35,426 nucleotides of DNA, taken from NCBI GenBank assembly GCA_947469485.1, contig CANIPU010000025.1, forward strand, positions 1 through 35,426. Reading direction: 5' to 3'. Shown in pieces: positions 8,260 through 17,983 of this stretch. Source of the DNA: Chitinophagaceae bacterium (GTDB taxonomy: Bacteria; Bacteroidota; Bacteroidia; Chitinophagales; UBA10324). Each line of letters opens with the position of its first letter. Within the stretch, counting starts at the first letter, position 1. The position numbers and the translations under genes were made by a program. Under the pieces are notes generated by a model, which was not told the origin of the DNA, ran no database searches, and saw nothing but the letters and a program-made list of their open reading frames with translations.

Positions 8260-10863
8260 GTGATAAATTTTTCTAATGAACGCAAAAGTATCGGGAATAG
8301 TCTCTTGAGTATTCGAAAATTACATACAGTTTTCCTAGTTGTGTTGTTGATATTCATTGGATTTCATGAATCTAATGGTGCAGAATTTAGATTAATTGAA
8401 TCTGATTCTCCGATTGTTAAAATTGATTCATTGCCTTATGAAATAAAACTTTCAAAAGATTCTTTAGATGCGCCGGTTAGTTATTATGCAGATGATAGTA
8501 TAATTACTGATGTCATAAAGCGGAAAATTTATCTTTATAATAATTCTGTTGTTAAGTACAACGAAATAACCATGAAAGCATATTTCATTGTATTGGATTG
8601 GAAAGAAAATACTGTTAGTGCCTGGGGATTATTTGATAGTGTAACACAAAAAACGACTGGCCTTCCATTGTTTACTGAAAGTGATAAACAATATGAAGCT
8701 GATAAAATCACATTCAATTTTAAAACAAAGCGAGGAAAAGTTTTGAATGTTTTTACCGAGGAAGATGAAGGATTCATTCATAGTGAAGTTGTAAAACGAA
8801 ACCCTGACAATAGCTATTACGCAAAGGATAATAAATACACTACATGCAACTATAAAGATCATCCTGATTTTTATATCAGTTCTTCAAAAATGAAAGTTGT
8901 TCCCGATAAAGTAATTGTGTCAGGTCCGGCGCATTTAGTTATTGAAGATGTGCCAACCCCACTATTTGTTCCATTTGCAATTTTTCCTTTACACAAAACA
9001 AAAGCTTCTGGAATTTTATTGCCGGAGTTTGGTCAAAGACAGGATTTAGGTTTTGGATTGATTAACGGTGGCTACTACTTTGCATTAGGCGATTATTTTG
9101 ATTTGCAATTGAGAGGAGATATTTATTCTCGTGGAAGCTGGAAATTAACCGCGCTAACAAATTATAGTAAACGATATAAATACAATGGAAATTTCGGCCT
9201 TAGTTATAGCAGAACAAGAAAGTATAATCTTGAGTATAACAGCGTAAGTAAACTGAATGATTTTAAAATTAACTGGACTTATAATCAGGATTCGAAAGCA
9301 AATCCGAAGCGAAGATTTAATGCAACAGTGAATGCAGGGAGCAGCGGATACAACAAAAATTATTCGTATAACGCAAATGATTATTTAAGCAACACATTTA
9401 AATCTTCAATTTCGTATTACCGGACTATTAATAATAAAATGAATTATTCGGTAAACCTATCTCACGACCAGAATACACAAACACATCTGGTTTCTCTTGC
9501 ATTACCAACTTTTACATTTAATGTTCAGAGAATTACACCATTTAAAAGAAAAATAAGTTCTGGTTTGCCAAAATGGTATGAGAAAATCGGATTTTCTTAC
9601 AACATGAATGCAAAGAATGAAGTGAAGCAATACGATTCATTATTGTTTCAGCCGGCAACAATTGAAAAATTCACAAATGGACTTAAGCATAGCATTCCGG
9701 TTTCAACCTCATTCAATTTATTCAAGTTTATTAATGTTTCTCCTTCAGTAACTTTTAATCAAGTCATGTACCTGCAAAGTATTCGTAAATCGTGGGATAC
9801 TGACAGTAATGAAATTGTAACCGATACTGTTAAAGGATTTGCAACGGGCTATGAGTATAACACCGCTATAAGCATGAGCACACATATTTATGGAATAAAA
9901 AATTTCAAACATGGAAAACTAAAAGCAATTCGTCATGTAATGAATCCTTCAATTGGTTATAGTTTCCATCCTGATTTCGGTGATAATAAGTATGGAACAT
10001 ATAAAGAGGTGCAAAAAGATTCATTAGGCAATTCGCAGCGATATAGCATTTTTGAAAGAAGCCCTTATGGGGGAACTTCTAACGGAAAATTCGGCGGAAT
10101 AAATTTTGGTTTAAGTAATCAATTGGAATTAAAAGTTTTTTCAGAAAAGGATACCATCAATAATGTAAAAAAGATAAAACTACTTGATAACTTATCAATC
10201 GGCAGTAGCTACAATCTGGCGGTTGATACTTTTCAACTTGCAAATTTTAACTTGAATGCAAGAACAACCTTGTTCGACAAAATAAATTTGCAATACAATG
10301 CAGTTTTTGACCCTTATGCAGTAAATGAAAATGGGCGGCGAATAAATTCTTTTCTGCTGCATACTGATAATAAACTTGCCCGAAATATATCTTCAGCAGT
10401 TAGTGCTGGAGCATCTTTTCATAGTAAAACCAAAAAGAACCTTAATAATTTCGAACAGAATAACAAAAATGCCGATGAATACTTTATGATAAATAATAAC
10501 CCTGTTGCTTATGAAGATTTTAATATGCCTTGGAATTTTTCTGTTAATTATATTCTCAGAGCCAGCAAGCAAATATTAAAAGAGCAGGATACAACAACAT
10601 ATACTCAGACTCTAAATGTGAATTTTGATTTTAACCTGACCGAAAAATGGAAGATAACAGGAACCTCAGGCTATGATTTTAAACAAAAAGATTTTTCATA
10701 TACAACCCTTGAAATATACCGCGACCTGCATTGCTGGCAAATGAGTATCCGATGGGTTCCGTTTGGTACACGACAAGGATATTTTTTAAACCTGAATGTT
10801 AAATCATCAGTATTACAGGATTTAAAACTGGTGAAGCGCAGTCCGGGGTGGGGAAGCTATTAG
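8260..10863 (+). CDS. lptD: LPS-assembly outer-membrane protein LptD
   Basis: An 867-residue protein of the Bacteroidota LptD_2 type. After a hydrophobic export signal (about residues 22-41, ending SNGAEF) it has an OstA-like beta-taco region (about 60-240) containing the pattern GPAHLVIEDVPTPLFVPFAIFPLHK typical of LptD, then a long beta-barrel region of alternating strands (about 255-867). LptD inserts lipopolysaccharide into the outer leaflet of the outer membrane together with LptE. The furthest upstream start is GTG 8260; an in-frame TTG at 8305 would leave a more usual signal-peptide N-region and a longer leader, so the start is uncertain. The gene stands alone on its transcript or leads into the 10971 unit after a 107-base gap. 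Confidence 0.9.
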   Translation: MINFSNERKSIGNSLLSIRKLHTVFLVVLLIFIGFHESNGAEFRLIESDSPIVKIDSLPYEIKLSKDSLDAPVSYYADDSIITDVIKRKIYLYNNSVVKYNEITMKAYFIVLDWKENTVSAWGLFDSVTQKTTGLPLFTESDKQYEADKITFNFKTKRGKVLNVFTEEDEGFIHSEVVKRNPDNSYYAKDNKYTTCNYKDHPDFYISSSKMKVVPDKVIVSGPAHLVIEDVPTPLFVPFAIFPLHKTKASGILLPEFGQRQDLGFGLINGGYYFALGDYFDLQLRGDIYSRGSWKLTALTNYSKRYKYNGNFGLSYSRTRKYNLEYNSVSKLNDFKINWTYNQDSKANPKRRFNATVNAGSSGYNKNYSYNANDYLSNTFKSSISYYRTINNKMNYSVNLSHDQNTQTHLVSLALPTFTFNVQRITPFKRKISSGLPKWYEKIGFSYNMNAKNEVKQYDSLLFQPATIEKFTNGLKHSIPVSTSFNLFKFINVSPSVTFNQVMYLQSIRKSWDTDSNEIVTDTVKGFATGYEYNTAISMSTHIYGIKNFKHGKLKAIRHVMNPSIGYSFHPDFGDNKYGTYKEVQKDSLGNSQRYSIFERSPYGGTSNGKFGGINFGLSNQLELKVFSEKDTINNVKKIKLLDNLSIGSSYNLAVDTFQLANFNLNARTTLFDKINLQYNAVFDPYAVNENGRRINSFLLHTDNKLARNISSAVSAGASFHSKTKKNLNNFEQNNKNADEYFMINNNPVAYEDFNMPWNFSVNYILRASKQILKEQDTTTYTQTLNVNFDFNLTEKWKITGTSGYDFKQKDFSYTTLEIYRDLHCWQMSIRWVPFGTRQGYFLNLNVKSSVLQDLKLVKRSPGWGSY
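8283..8290 (-). promoter_or_regulatory. Candidate -7 promoter element for the amidase gene
   Basis: On the minus strand the bases read TACTTTTG, an exact match to TAnnTTTG, with a predicted transcript start about 45 bases before the GTG start of the amidase. It lies inside the first codons assigned to lptD, so the two divergent promoters would overlap face to face. The -33 box is not clear. Confidence 0.4.
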
Positions 10864-10917
10864 TTCTGGAAGATTTTATTTGTATTGAATATTATTTCCA
10901 TAACAAATCAAACTTTC

Positions 10918-10925
10918 TATTTTCG
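10918..10925 (+). promoter_or_regulatory. Candidate -7 promoter element for the rmlA unit
   Basis: TATTTTCG matches TAnnTTTG with one mismatch, 45 bases before the rmlA start and about 20 bases after ATTTCC, a poor -33 box. It is the best candidate in the gap between lptD and rmlA. Confidence 0.3.
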
Positions 10926-10970
10926 CTCTCTCAGAACATTTCGATTTTTTTATTTACCACTGTTTAATTC

Positions 10971-11831
10971 ATGAAAGGAATCATTCTTGCCGGCGGAAGC
11001 GGCACCAGACTTTACCCTATCACTTATGCTATTAGTAAGCAAATAATGCCGATTTATGATAAACCAATGATTTATTATCCTTTGTCAGTATTAATGCTTG
11101 CCGGTATAAATGAGGTATTAATAATATCTACACCACATGATTTACCTGGCTTCGAACATTTGTTTGGTGATGGCAGTCAATTTGGTTGCAAATTCTCATA
11201 TGCTGTACAAGAAAAACCAAACGGATTAGCTCAAGCGTTTGTAATCGGTGAAAATTTTATTGGAACCGATAGTGTTGCTTTAGTTCTTGGCGACAATATT
11301 TTTTATGGTTCGGCACTTGGTTCCTTGTTACAAGATCATACTCAGATAAACGGAGGAGTAATTTTCGCCTATCATGTTTCAGACCCTGAACGATATGGAG
11401 TTGTGGAATTTGATAAAGATATGCGTGTGCTTTCAATTGAAGAAAAGCCAAAAGAACCAAAATCAAACTTCGCTGTACCAGGTCTTTATTTTTACGATAA
11501 TTCAGTTGTAGATATTGCAAAAAATATTAAACCGGGTGTTCGGGGCGAATATGAAATAACCGATGTAAATAAAGAATACCTGAAGCGCGGGAAATTGCAA
11601 GTTGCAGTTCTGGATCGCGGAACAGCCTGGTTAGATACTGGTACATTTGATTCATTGATGCAAGCATCGCAATTTGTACAGGTAATAGAGAACAGGCAAG
11701 GATTAAAAGTTGGATGCATTGAGGAGATAGCTTGGAGAAAAAAATTCATTAATGATGATCAGCTGAGAAAATTGGCTGAACCATTATTGAAAAGCGGGTA
11801 CGGAAAATATCTCATGGATATTCTGGAGTAA
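10971..11831 (+). CDS. rmlA: Glucose-1-phosphate thymidylyltransferase
   Basis: This enzyme joins dTTP and glucose 1-phosphate to give dTDP-glucose, the first step of dTDP-rhamnose and related deoxysugar pathways. The 286-residue length is exactly that of the family. The nucleotide-binding signature [11 protein letters not shown] is at residues 8-18, followed by [17 protein letters not shown]; the metal-binding LGDNIFYG is near residue 108, and [19 protein letters not shown] and [10 protein letters not shown] are present. The start ATG at 10971 is clear. It heads a plus-strand unit with an epimerase 12 bases downstream and galE next. RmlB, C and D are not in the window. Confidence 0.95.
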   Translation: MKGIILAGGSGTRLYPITYAISKQIMPIYDKPMIYYPLSVLMLAGINEVLIISTPHDLPGFEHLFGDGSQFGCKFSYAVQEKPNGLAQAFVIGENFIGTDSVALVLGDNIFYGSALGSLLQDHTQINGGVIFAYHVSDPERYGVVEFDKDMRVLSIEEKPKEPKSNFAVPGLYFYDNSVVDIAKNIKPGVRGEYEITDVNKEYLKRGKLQVAVLDRGTAWLDTGTFDSLMQASQFVQVIENRQGLKVGCIEEIAWRKKFINDDQLRKLAEPLLKSGYGKYLMDILE

Positions 11832-11843
11832 AAAATTTAACTG

Positions 11844-12773
11844 ATGAATAAAATATTAATTACCGGCGGCGCGGGATTTATTCCGAGTTGTTTGGCTGAG
11901 CGGCTAGTAATAGATCCGAATAATTATGTTGTGATATTTGATAATCTCATTACCGGCTCAAAAGAAAAACTTCCTTCAAACCAATTTAAAAACTGGCGAT
12001 TCATAAAGGGAGATGTAAATAATTACAATGATATTTCATCGGTAATGCTGTCACATTCCTTTGATTATGTATTTCATTATGCTGCATTGGTTGGTGTTCA
12101 GCGGACATTAACTCATCCGGTAATGGTGCTCGATGATATTCAGGGAATAAAAAATGTTTTAGACTTGTGTAAAAACACAGGTGTAAAACGAGTTTTCTTT
12201 TCATCATCTTCTGAAGTTTATGGTGAGCCGGTTGAGTTTCCGCAGAATGAAGACACCACTCCTCTCAATTCAAAATTGCCATATGCAATTGTGAAAAATG
12301 TGGGCGAAGCTTTTTTAAAGTCATATAAAAAAGAGTTTGGATTGGATTACACCATCTTTCGTTTCTTCAATACTTATGGTCCTAAACAAAGCACTGATTT
12401 TGTAATGTCGAAATTTATTCGTGCAGCTTTAAAGAACAAAGAAATCACTGCATATGGCGATGGAAAACAAACCCGTACTTTTTGTTACATCGATGATAAT
12501 ATTGAAACTACTTATAATGCTCTGACAAAGAACATGTTTCTGAATGATGTGGTCAATGTGGGTAACGATAAAGAGACCTCTATTATTGATTTAGCAAAAA
12601 TGATTATAAAGCTCACCAAGTCTAAATCGAAAATTGTTCATCTGCCTCCCTTAAAAGAAGGCGATATGACAAGAAGAAAGCCTGATATTGCTAAAATGAA
12701 AGAACTGCTTGGAAGGCCTTTGCTTCCTATTGAAGCGGGTATAAAAAAGGTGATTGATTCGGGTAATTTCTGA
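11844..12773 (+). CDS. NAD-dependent epimerase/dehydratase, extended SDR family
   Basis: A 309-residue extended short-chain dehydrogenase, the class that includes UDP-glucose 4-epimerase and dTDP-glucose 4,6-dehydratase. The Rossmann glycine motif reads GGAGFIP at residues 8-14, so the last glycine of the usual GxxGxxG is proline. Ser-Tyr-Lys residues are retained: SSSEVYG at 121-127 and YAIVK with Tyr147 and Lys151. The lower half has the usual FRFFNTYGP and the NVGNDKETSIIDLAK motif. It acts on a nucleotide sugar, but the substrate cannot be read from the sequence; UDP-glucose or UDP-GlcNAc 4-epimerase or a decarboxylase are all possible. It lies between rmlA and galE, which supports surface-polysaccharide synthesis. 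Confidence 0.85.
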   Translation: MNKILITGGAGFIPSCLAERLVIDPNNYVVIFDNLITGSKEKLPSNQFKNWRFIKGDVNNYNDISSVMLSHSFDYVFHYAALVGVQRTLTHPVMVLDDIQGIKNVLDLCKNTGVKRVFFSSSSEVYGEPVEFPQNEDTTPLNSKLPYAIVKNVGEAFLKSYKKEFGLDYTIFRFFNTYGPKQSTDFVMSKFIRAALKNKEITAYGDGKQTRTFCYIDDNIETTYNALTKNMFLNDVVNVGNDKETSIIDLAKMIIKLTKSKSKIVHLPPLKEGDMTRRKPDIAKMKELLGRPLLPIEAGIKKVIDSGNF

Positions 12774-12792
12774 TTCTTAAAACAAATTAAGA

Positions 12793-13830
12793 ATGAAAAA
12801 AATTATAGTCACCGGTGGTTGCGGGTACATAGGAAGTCATACAATTGTTGATCTCATTCAAAAAGGTTTTGATGTAATTTCAATCGATAATTTTTCCCGT
12901 TCCAATAAAAAAATGTTGGATGGAGTTCGTAAAATCACAGGGAAAGAAATTGTAAATTACGAAATTGACTTATGTGATTTTGCAGCAACTAAAAAAGTTT
13001 TCGAAGAAAATTTAAACATATCAGGCATCATTCATTTTGCAGCATACAAGGCAGTTGGCGAATCTGTTGAACAACCACTTTTATATTTCAGAAACAATTT
13101 AATTTCTTTAATTAATATTCTGGAATGTGCCAATGAATTCAAAGTTCCAAATTTTATTTTTTCATCTTCCTGTTCAGTATATGGTGATGTAAAAACATTA
13201 CCTGTGAATGAAGAAACTCCTTTGCCGGAAGCAGCATCTCCGTATGGAAGGACAAAACAAATAGGTGAACAAATAATTTTTGATACAGCTAGAGCTTGTA
13301 ATACCCAATTCATATTATTAAGGTATTTTAATCCTGTAGGAGCGCATCCATCTGTAGAAATCGGTGAATTACCAATTGGAAAACCCTCCAATTTATTTCC
13401 TTCAGTTTTTTACAACGCTTTGGGAAAGATTAATGAATTGGTTGTTCATGGAAGCGATTATGAAACGAAAGATGGTTCATGCATTCGTGATTACATACAT
13501 GTAATGGATATAGCCGAAGCACATTCTTTATCATTGCTTTATCTGATGAATAATAAAACTTCTGAAAAGGATGCTGCGAAGAACAATTGGAATGTTGAGA
13601 TCTTAAATTTAGGCACAGGTAAAGGATATACAGTATTGGAAGTGATAAATGCATTCGAAAGATTGTCAGGTGAAAAGTTGAATTACAAACTTGGAGATAG
13701 AAGAAGTGGCGATGTTGCTGCAATTTATTCTGATAATAAAAAAGCTATTGAAAAATTAGGTTGGAAAAACCTTAGAGATTTGGATGAAATGCTACTCAGT
13801 GCATGGCGCTGGACAAAAAAAATATCATAA
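12793..13830 (+). CDS. galE: UDP-glucose 4-epimerase
   Basis: GalE interconverts UDP-glucose and UDP-galactose with tightly bound NAD. The protein is 345 residues, close to the usual 338. The cofactor motif GGCGYIGS starts at residue 8, SSCSVYGD follows at 125-132 and the catalytic Tyr151/Lys155 lie in YGRTK; further GalE signatures are RYFNPVGAHPS, GDYETKDGSCIRDYIHVMD (here starting GSDYETKDG) and NLGTGKGYTVLEV. It begins 19 bases after the preceding epimerase and ends 8 bases before recJ, so the sugar-nucleotide genes and recJ/lptB probably share a transcript. Confidence 0.92.
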   Translation: MKKIIVTGGCGYIGSHTIVDLIQKGFDVISIDNFSRSNKKMLDGVRKITGKEIVNYEIDLCDFAATKKVFEENLNISGIIHFAAYKAVGESVEQPLLYFRNNLISLINILECANEFKVPNFIFSSSCSVYGDVKTLPVNEETPLPEAASPYGRTKQIGEQIIFDTARACNTQFILLRYFNPVGAHPSVEIGELPIGKPSNLFPSVFYNALGKINELVVHGSDYETKDGSCIRDYIHVMDIAEAHSLSLLYLMNNKTSEKDAAKNNWNVEILNLGTGKGYTVLEVINAFERLSGEKLNYKLGDRRSGDVAAIYSDNKKAIEKLGWKNLRDLDEMLLSAWRWTKKIS

Positions 13831-13838
13831 TCTGAAGT

Positions 13839-15545
13839 ATGAAAAAGCGATGGGTACTTAAAGATTTTGACCAGGGAATTGCTGACCATCTTCAGGATGT
13901 TTTAAAAGTGCATCCTATACTTTGTCAGTTGCTTTCACAACGAACCATAACATCCTTTGACGAAGCAAAAGATTTTTTCCGGCCTAAATGGGAACATCTG
14001 CATGATCCGTTTTTGATGAAAGATATGGACAAGGCAATCGACCGAATTCAGGAGGCAATGCAACGAAAAGAAAAAATTCTGATTTATGGCGATTACGATG
14101 TTGATGGTACAACTTCAGTTGCTTTGGTTTACTCATTTCTTCGTCGCTATTATTTAGAAATGGATTATTATTTGCCTGATAGATATAAAGAGGGGTATGG
14201 TATTTCCACACAGGGAATTGATTGGGCAAAAGAAAACGGATTCACATTAATAATTGCATTAGACTGTGGTATTAAGGCTATTGATAAAATAGAGTATGCA
14301 AATGAAAAAGGAATTGATTTTATAATATGCGATCACCATTTACCGGGAGATGAAATTCCAAAAGCTATAGCTGTTCTTGATCCTAAAAGAGTTGATTGTA
14401 ATTATCCGTTTAAAGAATTGAGCGGTTGCGGAATCGGATTTAAGCTAATGCATGCCTATATTCTTAAGCATGAAATTAATGAAAGTGAATTAACAAATTT
14501 TTTGGATTTAGTGGTTATCAGTATTGCCGCTGATATAGTTCCGGTAATAGGTGAAAATCGAATACTCGCTTATTTAGGGCTCAATAAATTAAATCATCAT
14601 CCGAGTGAAGGTGTGAAAGCATTAATTAAAGCTGCAGGTATGAAAAGGGAATTAAGTATTTCTGATATTGTATTCTCCCTGGGTCCACGAATTAATGCTG
14701 CTGGAAGAATGGATGATGCGCGACATGCAGTTAAATTATTGATATCAGAACATTCTGAACAAGCAGATAATAATGCCGATACATTAAATGTTAAAAACAA
14801 GGAAAGAAAAGAAGTTGATGTAAATATTACGGCAGAAGCACTAAGTATGTTGGTTAATGATGCCGACCAACAAAATAAAAAATCAACTGTGTTGTTTCAA
14901 TCACATTGGCATAAAGGGGTTGTAGGAATTGTAGCTTCGCGAATGTTAGATCATTATTACCGACCAACTATTATTTTAACTGAAAGCAATGGTCTTGCTT
15001 CAGGGTCGGCTCGTTCTGTAGCCGGATTTGATATTCATGAAGCAATAAAAAGTTGCAGCGATTTACTTGAACAATTCGGTGGGCACATGTTTGCTGCAGG
15101 ATTAACTTTGAAAATTGAAAATGTTCCTGAATTTATTGCGCGGTTTGAAGAAGTGGTTTCAAGTACAATTGAAGATCAAATGCTGATTCCGCAAATAAAT
15201 ATTGACGCTGAACTTTCACCAAAAGATATTAATAATAAGTTTTATGAAATACTGAAGCAGTTTTCACCTTTTGGTCCACATAATATGAAACCAATTTTCG
15301 TTTCAAGGGGAATGATTGATACAGGGCAGAGTCGTATTGTGGGAAATGGTCATTTGAAAATCTCTTTAATGCAGGAAGGAACCCCCTTTCAACTGAAAGG
15401 AATTGTTTTTAATGGCGAAGAATATTTAAATCTTGTAAAAAGCAAGCAACCAATTGATTTATGCTATTCATTAGAAGAGAATGAATGGAACAATAACAAA
15501 TCGTTGGAGATAAATGTGAGAGATATAAAACTTAATGGAAATTAA
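13839..15545 (+). CDS. recJ: Single-stranded-DNA-specific exonuclease RecJ
   Basis: RecJ degrades single-stranded DNA from 5' to 3' in RecF-pathway recombination and in mismatch and base-excision repair. The 568-residue protein has the DHH phosphoesterase motifs in order: YGDYDVDG (83-90), DCG (142-144) and CDHH (164-167), then PRINAAGRMDDA, followed by a DHHA1 domain with SGSARS and FGGHMFAAGL, and a C-terminal OB-like region. The metal-binding aspartates and histidines are intact. It sits 8 bases after galE and 3 bases before lptB, the same recJ-lptB pairing I would expect in this phylum. Confidence 0.95.
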   Translation: MKKRWVLKDFDQGIADHLQDVLKVHPILCQLLSQRTITSFDEAKDFFRPKWEHLHDPFLMKDMDKAIDRIQEAMQRKEKILIYGDYDVDGTTSVALVYSFLRRYYLEMDYYLPDRYKEGYGISTQGIDWAKENGFTLIIALDCGIKAIDKIEYANEKGIDFIICDHHLPGDEIPKAIAVLDPKRVDCNYPFKELSGCGIGFKLMHAYILKHEINESELTNFLDLVVISIAADIVPVIGENRILAYLGLNKLNHHPSEGVKALIKAAGMKRELSISDIVFSLGPRINAAGRMDDARHAVKLLISEHSEQADNNADTLNVKNKERKEVDVNITAEALSMLVNDADQQNKKSTVLFQSHWHKGVVGIVASRMLDHYYRPTIILTESNGLASGSARSVAGFDIHEAIKSCSDLLEQFGGHMFAAGLTLKIENVPEFIARFEEVVSSTIEDQMLIPQINIDAELSPKDINNKFYEILKQFSPFGPHNMKPIFVSRGMIDTGQSRIVGNGHLKISLMQEGTPFQLKGIVFNGEEYLNLVKSKQPIDLCYSLEENEWNNNKSLEINVRDIKLNGN

Positions 15546-15548
15546 TTT

Positions 15549-16292
15549 ATGTCATTACTCCGTACCGAAAATTTAGAAAAAGCATATCGCCGCCGAAAAG
15601 TAGTTGATAAAGTTTCTGTTCATGTTGAACAGGGCGAAATAGTTGGATTATTAGGACCTAACGGCGCAGGGAAAACTACTTCCTTTTATATGACAGTCGG
15701 ATTGATAAAGGCTGATCAAGGACATATATTTTTGGATGACATAGATATTACAAAAGAACCAATGTACAGGAGAGCTCAACTTGGAATTGGGTACCTGCCA
15801 CAAGAGGCAAGTATATTCCGAAAACTTAGTGTTGAGGATAATATTATGGCAGTGCTTGAAATTTTGAATTTGAAAAATGATGAGCGCGAAAACAAACTCA
15901 ACAGTTTGTTATCAGAGTTTGGATTAAATCATATACGCAAAAGCCGTGGCGATTTATTAAGCGGTGGCGAAAGAAGAAGAACTGAAATTGCCCGGGCGCT
16001 TGCAACCGATCCGAAATTTATTTTGTTGGATGAACCATTCGCCGGAATAGATCCAATTGCAGTTGAAGATATTCAACGAATTGTTGCCCGACTAAAATTT
16101 AAGAATATCGGTATACTTATTACCGACCATAATGTGCAGGAAACTTTGAGCATTACCGATCGTGCTTATTTATTATTCGAAGGAAAAATATTAATGAGTG
16201 GAACTGCAGAAGAATTAGCTGCTAATGAACAAGTGCGCCGTGTTTATCTCGGACAAAATTTTGAATTGAAGAGAAAAGTAATAGAGCTCTGA
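15549..16292 (+). CDS. lptB: LPS export ABC transporter ATP-binding protein LptB
   Basis: LptB is the cytoplasmic ATPase that powers extraction of lipopolysaccharide from the inner membrane with LptF and LptG. All ABC motifs are present: Walker A GPNGAGKT (36-43), Q-loop [13 protein letters not shown], signature LLSGGERRR (136-144), Walker B FILLDEP (157-163) and H-loop His194. The phrase [14 protein letters not shown] is characteristic of LptB as opposed to other ABC ATPases. Length 247 residues is typical. The gene begins 3 bases after the recJ stop. LptF/LptG are not in the window; LptD and an LptA-like protein are. Confidence 0.95.
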   Translation: MSLLRTENLEKAYRRRKVVDKVSVHVEQGEIVGLLGPNGAGKTTSFYMTVGLIKADQGHIFLDDIDITKEPMYRRAQLGIGYLPQEASIFRKLSVEDNIMAVLEILNLKNDERENKLNSLLSEFGLNHIRKSRGDLLSGGERRRTEIARALATDPKFILLDEPFAGIDPIAVEDIQRIVARLKFKNIGILITDHNVQETLSITDRAYLLFEGKILMSGTAEELAANEQVRRVYLGQNFELKRKVIEL

Positions 16293-16361
16293 AAATATTT
16301 TTTTAAAGACAGACAATATATCGGGTTGAATTTCTATTTTGGCAATCCAAACAAAACCTGA

Positions 16362-17891
16362 TTGTACTACCTCAGTCCCATAGTCACTTGGTTTATTCGA
16401 CAACGATTCGATAATGTTCATTATTTTATGGAACATCCATTTGAATCACAGGAGTTGGTTTTTAAAAATCTTATTCAGTTAGGTTCAATTACCGAGTGGG
16501 GTAAAAATTATAAATACGAAAGCATCAAAACTTTTGAAGATTTCAGAAACAGAGTTCCTGTTCAGGATTATGATTCAATAAAACCCTGGATTAACAGAAT
16601 GATGAAGGGTGAACAAAATATTTTGTGGCCATCTGAAATTCGTTGGTTTGCAAAATCATCAGGCACCACTTCTGATAAAAGTAAATTTATTCCGGTAAGT
16701 CAGGAGGCAATGGAGGAGTGCCATTATAAAGGAGGTCTTGACTTGTTAAGTGCCTATTGCATATTAAATGAAGACACAAAAATTTTTAATGGTAAAGGTT
16801 TAATAATAGGTGGCAGCCACCAGATTAATAGTTTAAATTCACTTTCAAGTTATGGTGATTTAAGTGCGGTACTGTTGCAGAATATGTCATTTATTGGTCA
16901 GCTATATCGAACTCCTCAATTATCAATTGCATTGATGGATGAGTGGGAAAATAAGATTGAAGCCTTGGCGCAATCAACTTTAAAAGCAGATGTTACAAAT
17001 ATTGCCGGGGTACCAACCTGGACAATGATTTTAATAAAGCGGTTGTTTGAGTTAACCGGAAAAAATAACCTGCGGGATATTTGGCCAAACCTTGAATTAT
17101 ATATTCATGGGGGTGTAAGTTTTACTCCATACCGCGAACAATTTAAATCGCTTATAAAAGGCGATGGAATGAATTTTTACGAATCATACAACGCATCTGA
17201 AGGTTTTTTTGCTTTTCAATTTGGGAAGCGCGATGAAGATTTGGTTTTGCATCTGAACAACGGAATATTTTATGAGTTTATTCCAATGAGTGAATTGGGT
17301 AAAGAATTTCCGAAAACAATATTGATTGATGAAGTGAAGCCCGATGAAAATTATGCATTGGTTATTTCAACCAATTCAGGTTTGTGGCGATACATGGTAG
17401 GGGACACTATAAAATTTACTTCTGTAAAACCATTTAAAATAAAAGTTACCGGCAGAGTTAAACAATTCATCAATGCATTTGGTGAAGAAGTGATTGCTGA
17501 AAATACAGACAATGCGATAGCGCAGGCATGTGCCATCACAGGTGCAGTGGTGCGTGATTATACAGTTGCTCCGGTTTACCTTACATACGATAATCGTGGT
17601 TGTCACGAATGGCTGATTGAATTTGAAAAAGAACCAAGTGATTTAAAAATATTTACCGAGCACTTAGACAATAACCTTCGCTCACTGAATTCTGATTACG
17701 ATGCTAAGCGATATAAAGACATTGCATTAAAAGAACCAACAGTTCACAGTTTACCAAAAAATTCTTTTTATAACTGGTTGAAGAAAAAAGGAAAACTCGG
17801 CGGACAACACAAAGTTCCGCGATTGAGTAATGACCGGATGTATGTGGATGATATAATGAGTATGGTGAATTCTGTTTCAATTAGTAGTTAA
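16362..17891 (+). CDS. GH3 auxin-responsive promoter family protein (acyl-adenylating enzyme)
   Basis: This 509-residue protein belongs to the GH3 family, in which the plant members activate carboxylic acids as adenylates and join them to amino acids. The adenylation motifs are visible: SSGTTSDKSKF (residues 99-109), YNASEGFFAFQ, and LWRYMVGDTIKF with RVKQFINAFGEEV. Bacterial members are widespread in the Bacteroidota, but their substrates are unknown. The start is TTG at 16362, because the codon just before it is a stop in the same frame, and the resulting N-terminus (two short amphipathic segments ending FMEHPFESQ) fits the family. It lies 69 bases after lptB and is followed by a terminator hairpin shared with the convergent fibre gene. 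Confidence 0.87.
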   Translation: MYYLSPIVTWFIRQRFDNVHYFMEHPFESQELVFKNLIQLGSITEWGKNYKYESIKTFEDFRNRVPVQDYDSIKPWINRMMKGEQNILWPSEIRWFAKSSGTTSDKSKFIPVSQEAMEECHYKGGLDLLSAYCILNEDTKIFNGKGLIIGGSHQINSLNSLSSYGDLSAVLLQNMSFIGQLYRTPQLSIALMDEWENKIEALAQSTLKADVTNIAGVPTWTMILIKRLFELTGKNNLRDIWPNLELYIHGGVSFTPYREQFKSLIKGDGMNFYESYNASEGFFAFQFGKRDEDLVLHLNNGIFYEFIPMSELGKEFPKTILIDEVKPDENYALVISTNSGLWRYMVGDTIKFTSVKPFKIKVTGRVKQFINAFGEEVIAENTDNAIAQACAITGAVVRDYTVAPVYLTYDNRGCHEWLIEFEKEPSDLKIFTEHLDNNLRSLNSDYDAKRYKDIALKEPTVHSLPKNSFYNWLKKKGKLGGQHKVPRLSNDRMYVDDIMSMVNSVSISS

Positions 17892-17916
17892 AATTTATCA
17901 TCACCTTCCACAAAAA

Positions 17917-17949
17917 GAAAACCACCGCAATAAAATTGCAGTGGTTTTC
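17917..17949. terminator. Bidirectional terminator between GH3 and fibre genes
   Basis: A hairpin with outer arms GAAAACCAC and GTGGTTTTC (9 perfect pairs), one C/A mismatch, and inner arms GCAAT and ATTGC around an AAA loop. Runs of A before and T within the arms allow use from both sides. It separates the two convergent genes ending at 17891 and 17984. Confidence 0.8.
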
Positions 17950-17983
17950 CCCCAAACCAAAAACTAAAACAATGTCTAAAAGT

